A stretch of 64,000 bases of DNA from Micromonospora vinacea (GTDB taxonomy: Bacteria > Actinomycetota > Actinomycetes > Mycobacteriales > Micromonosporaceae). The position numbers and the translations under genes are program-made. A model generated the notes under the pieces. It searched no databases. It was not told the origin of the DNA and saw only the letters and a program-made list of their open reading frames with translations. The DNA lies in assembly GCF_015751785.1 (NCBI RefSeq), contig NZ_JADOTY010000001.1, positions 3,100,001 through 3,164,000 on the forward strand, in the 5' to 3' direction. Positions 1-7,443 of the stretch are shown here, in pieces (positions within the stretch are counted from its first letter, which is position 1; each line of letters begins with the position of its first letter).

Positions 1-195
1 CTGGAAGCGCGGTTGTCGACCGGCGGACCGGCCAGCACCGCTCGACTGGAAGACCCCTACAACAGTCAGAGTGCCCAGTTCACCATCCGCTTCACAGTGC
101 CGAAGGGCGCCCGACTGCTGCTGAACTGGACCGTCGAGAAGGTCTTCACGCCGCACTGCGGCAACGTCGGTCTGCAGGCAGTGACGGTGCGCTGA
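1..195 (+). CDS. C-terminal fragment of unrecognised protein
   Basis: The reading frame is open from the first base of the window and stops at 193-195, so this is the last 64 residues of a longer protein whose start lies outside. The fragment is rich in alternating hydrophobic and polar residues and ends in a string of predicted beta strands (LLLNWTVEKVF, GLQAVTVR), which fits the last strands of a beta-sandwich or jelly-roll domain of a secreted protein. I do not recognise the family. Codon usage is typical of the window. Nothing shows a function. Confidence 0.5.
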   Translation: MEARLSTGGPASTARLEDPYNSQSAQFTIRFTVPKGARLLLNWTVEKVFTPHCGNVGLQAVTVR

Positions 196-312
196 CTGAC
201 TGACCGGTCGCTGCGCCCGCGGGTGGCGGGACAGTTTGTCCGTCGCGGACCGTCGAACACGTCGTAACTTTCTGCTGTCCCCATCCGACCATCCAGTGTG
301 GAGGCAGCGGAG

Positions 313-642
313 ATGAGTAGCAGCACCGCCCACCGCGTCCGTCGTGCCGCTTCGTCCGGCACCGGTGAGGCGTCCGGGGAGGTTCTTCGCGACATTCCCC
401 TGCCGCCGTACGTGACGGGCGAGGACACCCAGTTCGCCGTACGGGCGGTGGTGGTGCACGCCCCCCGGCGGTGGTCCGGGGGTGTGGTCTGCCGCAACGA
501 TGCCAGCCCGCACCCGTGCCGCCTGCACCGCTGGGGCACCCGGGTGCTGGCGCTGCGCGGGCTGCGGGCCGCTGAGATCGCCGCGCTCATCGAGCGTGGT
601 GACCCGACGGCGGTGGTCCCCCCACCGGACCGTCCGGCCTGA
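313..642 (+). CDS. Small hypothetical protein
   Basis: A 109-residue protein of unknown function. I chose the ATG at 313 because GGAGG at 300-304 lies 8 bases upstream; an in-frame GTG at 298 has no such site. The N-terminal 30 residues are Ser/Arg-rich and look disordered. The middle carries two cysteines in a CRNDASPHPCRLHRWG stretch that could be a disulfide or metal site, followed by a short Leu/Arg/Ala helix. There is no signal peptide or membrane segment. It converges on dacB and shares the hairpin terminator between them. Confidence 0.6.
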   Translation: MSSSTAHRVRRAASSGTGEASGEVLRDIPLPPYVTGEDTQFAVRAVVVHAPRRWSGGVVCRNDASPHPCRLHRWGTRVLALRGLRAAEIAALIERGDPTAVVPPPDRPA

Positions 643-652
643 GCGCTCGCCG

Positions 653-682
653 GGCCGGGAGGCGCGCACGCGCCTCCCGGCC
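653..682. terminator. Bidirectional hairpin terminator
   Basis: Perfect inverted repeat with arms 653-666 and 669-682 (core CCGGGAGGCGCG and its complement, 2-base apex). It sits between the convergent hypothetical gene ending at 642 and dacB ending at 688. There is no T-tract, as is common for high-G+C actinobacterial terminators. Confidence 0.75.
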
Positions 683-687
683 GCCGC

Positions 688-2271
688 TCAGCAGGTGATC
701 GGTTTGACCCAGGAACACTCGACGCCCTCCGGGGTGCGCGGCGTCGCGGGCACCGTCGGCGCGGCCACCCGTGCCGTCGACGCCGCACCCTCGCGGAAAC
801 CGGCCAGCGCCACGGCGATCTGGTCCTCCAGCGGCTTCACCGACGCCGTCAGGTAGTTGTTCAGCAGGATGGAGAACGCCAGCAGGCGACCATCGGCGCT
901 GGTGACGTAGCCGGAGAGCCCGGAGACACCCGTCAGGCTGCCGGTCTTGGCGTGCACGTTGCCCGCGGCGGGGGTGCCGGCCATCCGGCTGCGCAGGGTG
1001 CCGCCGACGAACCGCTCAGGCTGGCCGGCGATCGGCAGTGCCGCGTACCAGGTCGCGAACCACGGTTCGGCGCGGACGGCGCTCAGCAGGTCGACGAACT
1101 CCGCCGCCGGGACCAGGTTGCGTCGGGACAACCCTGAGCCGTCACGCTGCCGCAGTCTTCCGGTGTCCATTCCCGTGTCGGCGACGTACTCGCTGATCGC
1201 GGTGAGTCCGGCCGTCCAGGTGCCCGAGCCGGAGAGCACCCGACCGATCTCCTTGGTCAACACCTCGGCGTGCCCGTTGTTGGACAGCTTGAGGAACGGC
1301 GTCATCAGCTCACCCAGGCTCATCGAGTCGTGGCGCGCCACCGGGTGGGCCGTCTCCGGGGTGGGCTGGCCGAGCACGGTCCGGCCGAGCACCCGCACGC
1401 CGTGTCGGTGCAGCGCCGCCCGGAACACGTCGGCCGCGTAGCCGGTGGGTTCCCAGACGGTGACCCAGTCGCTGGCCGGCTCGTCGCCGACGGCGATCTG
1501 ACCGGTCACCACGACGGTGTTGCCGCCGTGCTCGCGCTCGATGGAGATCGAGGTCTCGCCGTCGCTGACCGTCTGGGCGCGGTTGTCGACGCGGACGTAC
1601 CCGGTGGCGGGGGTGGTGGTGACCACCGGCGGGGCGCCGGCGCGGTCGGCCGGTGCGGCGTGCACGATCAGCGTGCCCGCGTCGTAGTCGGTGTCCGGGG
1701 CGACGGTCAGGGCGGAGACCTGGGCGGCGTAGTAGTAGGGCTCGTCGTCCCAGGTCCAGTCGGGCCCGAGTCGGGCGCGGTCGTAGCGGGTGTCGTCGGC
1801 GACCAGGTTTCCGGTGACCACCCGGACGCCGTCGGCGGCGACCTTCGCGGCGAGCGCGTCGTAGTCGGCGGCGAGCATGGTCGGGTCGCCCCCACCGCGC
1901 AGGTAGAGGTTGCCGGAGAGCAGGCCCGCGCGGCGTTTGCCGCTGGTGCGTACGTCGGTGCTGAAGCGGTGGCCGGGGCCGAGCAGCTCAAGGGCCGCGG
2001 TCGAGGTCAGCAGCTTGGTGTTGGACGCCGGCACCAGCCGGCGGTCGCCGTTGCGGTCGTAGAGCGTCTGTCCCGTGCTGGTGTCGACCACGACCACCGA
2101 CGCCTGCGCACCGGTCAGCCGGGTGTCGGCGAGGATCGTGTCGATGGTGGCGCGCAGGTGGGTCGTCGCGGGGGTGGGCGACTCGGCCGTGGCACCGGGC
2201 GCTCCGGCGGTGGCCGCGGTGGCGACCAGTGCGAGCAGCGCGAGGGCCCGGGGAAAGTGACGGCGATGCAT
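688..2271 (-). CDS. dacB: D-Ala-D-Ala carboxypeptidase/endopeptidase (PBP4, peptidase S13)
   Basis: A 527-residue secreted penicillin-binding protein of the S13 family, which trims the terminal D-alanine and cleaves D-Ala cross-links in peptidoglycan outside the membrane. A Sec signal peptide covers about residues 1-29 (basic MHRRHFPR, then an Ala/Leu core). The three active-site motifs are present: SNTK (nucleophile Ser83, Lys86), an SNN motif in LKLSNNGHAE, and KTG in HAKTGSLTG. Length fits the family (450-530). The start codon is the ATG at 2271, 66 bases after the end of the aquaporin gene on the same strand. Confidence 0.93.
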   Translation of the reverse strand: MHRRHFPRALALLALVATAATAGAPGATAESPTPATTHLRATIDTILADTRLTGAQASVVVVDTSTGQTLYDRNGDRRLVPASNTKLLTSTAALELLGPGHRFSTDVRTSGKRRAGLLSGNLYLRGGGDPTMLAADYDALAAKVAADGVRVVTGNLVADDTRYDRARLGPDWTWDDEPYYYAAQVSALTVAPDTDYDAGTLIVHAAPADRAGAPPVVTTTPATGYVRVDNRAQTVSDGETSISIEREHGGNTVVVTGQIAVGDEPASDWVTVWEPTGYAADVFRAALHRHGVRVLGRTVLGQPTPETAHPVARHDSMSLGELMTPFLKLSNNGHAEVLTKEIGRVLSGSGTWTAGLTAISEYVADTGMDTGRLRQRDGSGLSRRNLVPAAEFVDLLSAVRAEPWFATWYAALPIAGQPERFVGGTLRSRMAGTPAAGNVHAKTGSLTGVSGLSGYVTSADGRLLAFSILLNNYLTASVKPLEDQIAVALAGFREGAASTARVAAPTVPATPRTPEGVECSWVKPITC

Positions 2272-2337
2272 TCGCTGATGCTGCCACGGAGATATTCGCC
2301 GGAGAAGGGCCTCTGGCGAAAGATATTGCCGTCTGGG

Positions 2338-3054
2338 TTATTTCGGCCCGCCGACCGATTTCTCGTGACCACCCCAGTAGTGCCGCTGCGCCCCCATGAC
2401 CATCGGCGCGACCAACGCGGCGAGCGCCCCGCCGAGCAGCGGGAAGACGATGAACACCCAGAGCTGCCGCAGGGCCACGCCGCCCTCGAAGACCGCCGGG
2501 CCGAACGCGCGGGCCGGATTGACCGCCGCGCCGGTCAGCGTCACACCCACCAGTTGGGTCACGGCGAGGGCCAGGCCGATGGCCAGCCCGGCGGTGCCCG
2601 GATTTTCACTCCGACTGGTCACCACCAGCACGACCAGCACGAAGAGGAAGGTCAGGACGACTTCCAGCACTGCCGCGCCGCCCCGGTTGATGTGCGCGCC
2701 GTAACCGTTGGTGCCCAAGGCCCCGGTCTGGTCCGCGACGTCACCCCAACGGGTGAGCGCCCAGAGTACGAAGCCCGCCACTGTCGCTCCGACGAACTGC
2801 GCGATCCAGTAGGCCACCGCCCCGACCAGTGAGATCTTTCCGGAGAGCAGCACACCGAGCGTCACCGCTGGGTTGACGTGGCTGCCGGAGAGTGGGCCGA
2901 TCGTGTAGACGAGGGCCACCATCACGAACCCGAAGGCCAGCGCCACCACCACCACGCCGCCCTGAACCCGTGCGGCGACGGCGCTGCCCACACCGAAGAA
3001 CACCAACAACAGGGTGCCGAGGAACTCGGCCGCATACCGACGGAAGTCGCTCAT
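2338..3054 (-). CDS. MIP-family aquaporin / glycerol channel
   Basis: A 238-residue integral membrane protein with six predicted helices and the two half-helix selectivity loops of the MIP family: HVNPAVTLG (NPA at 61-63) and AVNPARAFG (NPA at 179-181). The second NPA followed by ARAFGP is typical of water-selective AqpZ-like channels, but the sequence alone does not separate water from glycerol transport. The C-terminus ends in a charged tail (GGHEKSVGGPK). It is divergent from the flavoprotein gene starting near 3164 and lies upstream of dacB on the same strand. Confidence 0.9.
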   Translation of the reverse strand: MSDFRRYAAEFLGTLLLVFFGVGSAVAARVQGGVVVVALAFGFVMVALVYTIGPLSGSHVNPAVTLGVLLSGKISLVGAVAYWIAQFVGATVAGFVLWALTRWGDVADQTGALGTNGYGAHINRGGAAVLEVVLTFLFVLVVLVVTSRSENPGTAGLAIGLALAVTQLVGVTLTGAAVNPARAFGPAVFEGGVALRQLWVFIVFPLLGGALAALVAPMVMGAQRHYWGGHEKSVGGPK

Positions 3055-3163
3055 TCACTCACCGTAAGCGCAGGTCAGGTGGTCGAAGCCGAAACGGCCG
3101 TCTGTGATCGGCGCGACGGTCCAGGGCGGGCACAGCGGTGACGTCCGGCGCGTTGCAGCCCAC

Positions 3164-4237
3164 GTGGACACGCACTCCGCGGACGTCGTGGTGATCGGCG
3201 CCGGGCAGGCCGGCCTGAGCGCCGGTTATCACCTGCACCGCACCGGCTTCGCGCCCGACAGCGGCTTCGTCATCCTCGACGCCGACAACGGGCCCGGCGG
3301 CGCCTGGCAGCACCGCTGGCCGACGCTGGTCTTCGACCGGGTGCACGGCTTCCACGACCTGCCCGGGCTGCCACTCCCACCCACCGAGCCACAACGCCCG
3401 GCCTCCGAGCAGGTCCGCGCCTACTTCGCCGCGTACGAGAGAGCCTTCGACCTGCCGGTACGGCGGCCGGTGCGGGTCCGGGCGGTGCGCTCCCGCCCCG
3501 ACGGCCGGCTGGATGTGCACACCGACCGGGGCACCTGGACCGCCCGGGCTCTGATCAACGCCACCGGCACCTGGACCCGACCGTTCTGGCCCCACTACCC
3601 GGGCCGGTCGACGTTCCGGGGACGGCAGCTGCACACCGCCGACTACCGAGGGCCGGCCGAGTTCACCGGCCTTCGCGTGGTGGTGGTCGGTGGCGGCACC
3701 TCGGCCGTGCAACTGCTCGGCGAGGTCTCCACCGTCGCGGCGGCCACCACCTGGGTGACCCGGCGACCGCCGACGTTCAACGACGAGGAGTTCGGCCCGG
3801 AGCTGGGCCGCGCCGCGGTGGCCCGGGTGGACGAGGCGGTCCGGGCCGGCCGACCGCCGGGCAGCGTGGTGGGCGTGACTGGGCTGCCGGTCACCCCCGA
3901 GGTACGCCGACTTCGCGAGCGCGGCGTCCTCGACCGGCTACCCATGTTCGACCGGATCACGCCCGACGGGGTGGCCTGGACGGACGGGCGGTTCGTGCCG
4001 GCGGACGTGATTCTCTGGTGCACCGGATTCCGGGCAGCCATCGACCATCTCGCCCCGCTGGGCCTGCGCACGCCGGGCGGCGGTATCACGATGGACGGCA
4101 CCCGCGTGGCCGCCGACGCGCGGGTTCACCTGGTCGGGTACGGCCCCTCGGCCAGCACGATCGGGGCCAACCGGGCCGGCCGCGCGGCGGTCACCGAGAT
4201 TCGCGCCTGGCTGGCCCCGGCCGCCGCTCTCCACTGA
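3164..4237 (+). CDS. FAD-dependent NAD(P)-binding oxidoreductase (flavin monooxygenase-like)
   Basis: About 357 residues with two Rossmann fingerprints: an N-terminal FAD site VVVIGAGQAGLS and a second dinucleotide site VVVVGGGTSAVQLLGE around the middle, as in flavin-containing monooxygenases and thioredoxin-reductase-like proteins. The ILWCTGFRAAIDHL segment matches the ATG-like motif near the C-terminus of this group. I took the GTG at 3164, which puts the FAD motif close to the N-terminus; an in-frame GTG at 3104 would add 20 residues, and neither has a clear ribosome-binding site. Substrate is unknown. Confidence 0.82.
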   Translation: MDTHSADVVVIGAGQAGLSAGYHLHRTGFAPDSGFVILDADNGPGGAWQHRWPTLVFDRVHGFHDLPGLPLPPTEPQRPASEQVRAYFAAYERAFDLPVRRPVRVRAVRSRPDGRLDVHTDRGTWTARALINATGTWTRPFWPHYPGRSTFRGRQLHTADYRGPAEFTGLRVVVVGGGTSAVQLLGEVSTVAAATTWVTRRPPTFNDEEFGPELGRAAVARVDEAVRAGRPPGSVVGVTGLPVTPEVRRLRERGVLDRLPMFDRITPDGVAWTDGRFVPADVILWCTGFRAAIDHLAPLGLRTPGGGITMDGTRVAADARVHLVGYGPSASTIGANRAGRAAVTEIRAWLAPAAALH

Positions 4238-4428
4238 CCTGGCTCTATTTGACGGATGCCCGGTGAGCGGGCACGGTGGGAGAGACGGGGCCGTCAGCTG
4301 CCCCGATTCGATGCGACGGCGACGACCGTTCGCCCTCTGTCGCCTCCCACGTGTGCTCGTACGCGGGCCGACTGTCCGGTCCGCGCGGTATCCGACCGCG
4401 AGCCGAGAATCCACGAGGAGTTCCACAC

Positions 4429-4710
4429 ATGCTCACCATGACCGATAACGCCGTGCTCGTCATTCGAGACCTCGCCAACCAACAGGACGTCGCCCAGGAC
4501 GGCGGGGTGCGGATCGCCGCCGACACCGAGGCCGGCTCGCTCACCGTCGAGTTGGTGCCCGAACCGGTACAGGGCGATCGGGTGGTGGACAACCAGGGCG
4601 CCCGGATCTTCCTGGACGAGGACGCCGCCGAACTGCTCGGCGACGCGTCGGTGGACGCCACCGTCGACGACGAGGGCATCATCCAGTTCGGCTTCACCGA
4701 GAAGCAGTAG
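4429..4710 (+). CDS. HesB/IscA-like protein lacking cysteines
   Basis: A 93-residue protein with the fold pattern of the HesB/IscA (Fe-S biosynthesis) family: a central GSLTVELVPEPVQGDRVVDNQGARIFLDEDAA stretch followed by a short beta C-terminus. GAGGAG at 4415-4420 sits 8 bases before the ATG at 4429. True A-type Fe-S carriers bind iron through three cysteines; this protein has none, so it is unlikely to carry a cluster itself. It is strongly acidic. It stands alone between the flavoprotein and the convergent beta-like gene. Confidence 0.75.
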   Translation: MLTMTDNAVLVIRDLANQQDVAQDGGVRIAADTEAGSLTVELVPEPVQGDRVVDNQGARIFLDEDAAELLGDASVDATVDDEGIIQFGFTEKQ

Positions 4711-4719
4711 ACCCGACCC

Positions 4720-5790
4720 TCACCGCAGCGATCGTCCCCGCTGCGGCGGCGGACCCTGCCCGGGGTGCCACTTCGACGCGCCGTCGCCGGCCGGGTGCAG
4801 CAGAGTTCCGAGCACGTGGGCCAGGTGGTGCGAGGTGCTCCAGGCCGCCCAGTTGGCGGCCGAGCCGGCGCCGGCACCCCTGCGGGCCCGGCGCAGCAGC
4901 TCATGGTCGCCCCAGGAGAACGCCGCCCCGGCGGTTGGCCAGTGCGGTGCCGACACCAGCGTGCGACACAGGTCGGCGAAGCGGTCGTCGCCCCGGCCAC
5001 CGCGTCGCGCCCAGCGGTAGACCCACCAACTGCCGTCGTCGGTGTATCGCACCGTCGGCAACCGGTCGCCGGGGTCACCGGTGCCCGGTGCGGCCGGGTG
5101 GACGCCGTAGTCGCCGTAGTCGACCCCGGTGTCGGCCAGCCGTCGCCACAGTTGCCAGTCCCAACGGTCCAGCTGGACCGGCTCGTCGGTGGGCAGCCGG
5201 GACAGCGTCGGCGGCATGCCACCCGCCGCCACCGTCACCGACCGCCAGGCGTGTCGGCGCGCCCAGTCGAGCAGGTGGCGTACCCGGGGCTCGGCGGTCC
5301 GCACGTCCGCCGGGCAGCACACGTCCCCCGCGTCCACCAGCAGGTCGCACTCTTCAGGGGCGAGGTCGGTGAACCGCCAGATCCGTTCCACGGCGGTGGT
5401 GCTCGCGTCCGGCCCGGCCCGGTCGTGGCCGGCCCGCAGCCGGACGAGCGCGCGCCGGCCGTACGCCCGCGCCGCCGCGCCGTGCGCGACCAGCCGGTGG
5501 TCGCTCTCGGTGAGCCCGATGACCGGCACCACGGGTACGCCCCAGCGGGTCAGTTCCGCATCGGGGATGTCGGGCAGCGCGCTGACGTCGATGGCGGGCA
5601 GCAGCCCGACTGGTAACCGCCGGATGGTGTCCATCATGGACCGGTCGATCGCGCCGATCTCCAGGATCGGGGCGACCAGTGCGGCGTGTGCGGGATCGAG
5701 GTGGCTCAGGGCCTCAAGCTCGCCTCGTCGGCTGGCGAGGATGGGACGGTAGACCGGTGCGGCCGCCCGGTCCCCGTGGGCGGGCACCAT
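4720..5790 (-). CDS. T4 beta-protein-like (beta family) protein
   Basis: A 356-residue protein matching the beta family named after phage T4 beta protein: N-terminal PVYRPILASRRGELEAL, a P-I-L-E-I segment, LPAIDVSALPD, and later WRSVTVAAGGMPPTL and WGDHELLRRA. The fold is predicted alpha/beta, barrel-like, and soluble. Members are found in phages and as stand-alone bacterial genes, sometimes near defence genes, but their role is unproven. A TAGATT -10-like box at 5796-5801 lies five bases before the ATG at 5790, so the transcript may be leaderless. It is divergent from the sulfotransferase gene. Confidence 0.78.
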   Translation of the reverse strand: MVPAHGDRAAAPVYRPILASRRGELEALSHLDPAHAALVAPILEIGAIDRSMMDTIRRLPVGLLPAIDVSALPDIPDAELTRWGVPVVPVIGLTESDHRLVAHGAAARAYGRRALVRLRAGHDRAGPDASTTAVERIWRFTDLAPEECDLLVDAGDVCCPADVRTAEPRVRHLLDWARRHAWRSVTVAAGGMPPTLSRLPTDEPVQLDRWDWQLWRRLADTGVDYGDYGVHPAAPGTGDPGDRLPTVRYTDDGSWWVYRWARRGGRGDDRFADLCRTLVSAPHWPTAGAAFSWGDHELLRRARRGAGAGSAANWAAWSTSHHLAHVLGTLLHPAGDGASKWHPGQGPPPQRGRSLR

Positions 5791-5881
5791 AGTTCAATCT
5801 AGCCAGGCATACGCACATCCCCCACTGATGTAAGCCGGAATTCGGCTGCTGCACTGTCGGTTCGACGACTACCATCCACCG

Positions 5882-6760
5882 ATGCCCACGCCACGTCACC
5901 GTTACCGGTCCGACGACGAGGACAGCGCACGGTGGACCGGCTTTCCGTTTCGCGACGGCGACATCGTGATCAGCACCCGGTCCAAGAGCGGTACCACCTG
6001 GATGCAGATGATCTGTGCGCTCCTGGTGCTGGGCACCCCGGACTTGCCGGCGCCGCTGACAGTGCTGTCGCCCTGGCTGGACTGGTTGGTTGAGCCGCGG
6101 GACGCGGTGTACGACCGGCTGGCCGCACAGCCGCACCGGCGGTTCATCAAGACGCACACCCCACTGGACGGGGTGCCGCTCCACCCTCGGGTGCACTACG
6201 TGGTGGTGGCGCGGCATCCGCTGGACATGGCGGTCTCCCTCTACCACCAGGGCGCCAACCTGGATCGGGAACGCATCGCCGAGTTGACCGGCCAACCCGC
6301 CTCGACCGGTTCACCCGGTGAGCGGCCCGCGGTGCGGGAGTGGTTGCTGAACTGGGTCGACCGCGAGGCGGATCCCCGCGCCGAACTGGATTCGCTGCCC
6401 GGCGTGCTGATGCACCTCGGCGACGCGTGGGCCCGTCGGCACGAGCCGAACGTCGAGCTGGTGCACTACGACGACCTGCTGGCCGATCTGGGTGGTGAGA
6501 TGCGCCGGCTCGCCGACAGATGGAAACTCCCGAGCCCGGGGCCGGAGTTGGTTGCGGCGGCCACCTTCGGTCGCATGCGGGAGCGCGCCGACCGGCTCGC
6601 ACCGGACACGCTCGGCGTGCTGCGGGACCGGCGGGCGTTCTTCCGTCGGGGAGGCTCGGGTCAGGGGCGTGATCTGCTGGACGAGGCCGCGCGGGCCCGC
6701 TACCAGGAACGGGTCGCGGCGCTGGCCCCGCCCGACCTGCTCACCTGGCTGCACCGCTAG
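5882..6760 (+). CDS. PAPS-dependent sulfotransferase
   Basis: A 292-residue cytosolic sulfotransferase-fold protein (Sulfotransfer_1 type). The 5'-phosphosulfate-binding loop is RSKSGTTW at 33-40, and the 3'-phosphate-binding element is VVVARHPLDMAVSLYHQ near residue 105. Known members move a sulfate from PAPS to a hydroxyl on small molecules or glycans; the acceptor here cannot be read from sequence. The ATG at 5882 has no upstream Shine-Dalgarno, but TACCAT at 5870-5875 is placed to start transcription at the ATG itself. No PAPS synthesis gene is nearby. Confidence 0.87.
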   Translation: MPTPRHRYRSDDEDSARWTGFPFRDGDIVISTRSKSGTTWMQMICALLVLGTPDLPAPLTVLSPWLDWLVEPRDAVYDRLAAQPHRRFIKTHTPLDGVPLHPRVHYVVVARHPLDMAVSLYHQGANLDRERIAELTGQPASTGSPGERPAVREWLLNWVDREADPRAELDSLPGVLMHLGDAWARRHEPNVELVHYDDLLADLGGEMRRLADRWKLPSPGPELVAAATFGRMRERADRLAPDTLGVLRDRRAFFRRGGSGQGRDLLDEAARARYQERVAALAPPDLLTWLHR

Positions 6761-6996
6761 GGCCTGCCAGCGCACAAGAGCGCACGGCGCCGTTTCGACA
6801 GTGGTCGGAACGTCGCCGTGCTCTGGCCGTCTCCCACCACCGCAGCCGTTCGGCGGTACGTCGGCGGGGACCTGGCTCGACCGGCCCTTCATGCCGGTCT
6901 GCGCTCTCGATCCCCGGTCGGGACGAATCCAAACCCACTGACCGTGGGGAATTCCACCATTCGCCAGTCCCGGCGTGGTGTGCCGCCGGACGGGGT

Positions 6997-7401
6997 ATGA
7001 GCGTGGACATGGAGCATTTCACTATCGCGACCGTCGCCGAGAAGAGCCCGGATTTCCGGCGGGTGCTGTGGACCGGTGAGCACACCCAGCTGGTCATCAT
7101 GACCATCCCCGCGGATGGAGAGATCGGCGAGGAGGTGCACGAGGACATCGACCAGATCCTGACCTTCGTCAGCGGCGTCGGAGAGGCCCGGGTCGCCGGT
7201 GCGAAGCGGAAGGTCGCCGCAGGTGACCTGGTCGTGGTCCCGGCGGGCACCAAGCACAACTTCGTCAACACCGGCCCCAACCCGCTGGTGCTGTACACGG
7301 TCTACGGGCCGCCGGAGCACGCCGACCAGGCCGTGCACAAGACCAAGGAAGAGGCCGACGCCGCCGAGGCGGCGGGCGAGGACGAGCCACCGACCGAGTG
7401 A
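6997..7401 (+). CDS. Small cupin-domain protein
   Basis: A 134-residue single-domain cupin. The first cupin motif is recognisable in GEIGEEVHEDIDQILTFVSGVGEA and the second in GDLVVVPAGTKHNFVNTG; His and Glu residues in both form the usual metal site, with one motif-1 histidine apparently replaced. The last 25 residues are an acidic, Ala/Glu-rich tail (KTKEEADAAEAAGEDEPPTE) that is probably disordered. Close relatives are widespread, mostly uncharacterised proteins. It lies 42 bases upstream of the GH15 gene and may be co-transcribed with it. Confidence 0.82.
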   Translation: MSVDMEHFTIATVAEKSPDFRRVLWTGEHTQLVIMTIPADGEIGEEVHEDIDQILTFVSGVGEARVAGAKRKVAAGDLVVVPAGTKHNFVNTGPNPLVLYTVYGPPEHADQAVHKTKEEADAAEAAGEDEPPTE

Positions 7402-7443
7402 GCTGTCCCGCCTGATCCGGGCCGATCCGGGTACCCCCAGCGG

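Noticed and set aside
1270..2832. Long plus-strand open frame over dacB and the aquaporin gene
   Set aside because: It is the complementary frame of two well-recognised minus-strand genes, has very biased composition (Gly/Val/Arg) and no family resemblance.
4720..6760. Phage-defence island made of the beta-family protein and the sulfotransferase
   Set aside because: No nuclease, toxin, helicase or phage gene is nearby; the two genes alone do not support a defence system.
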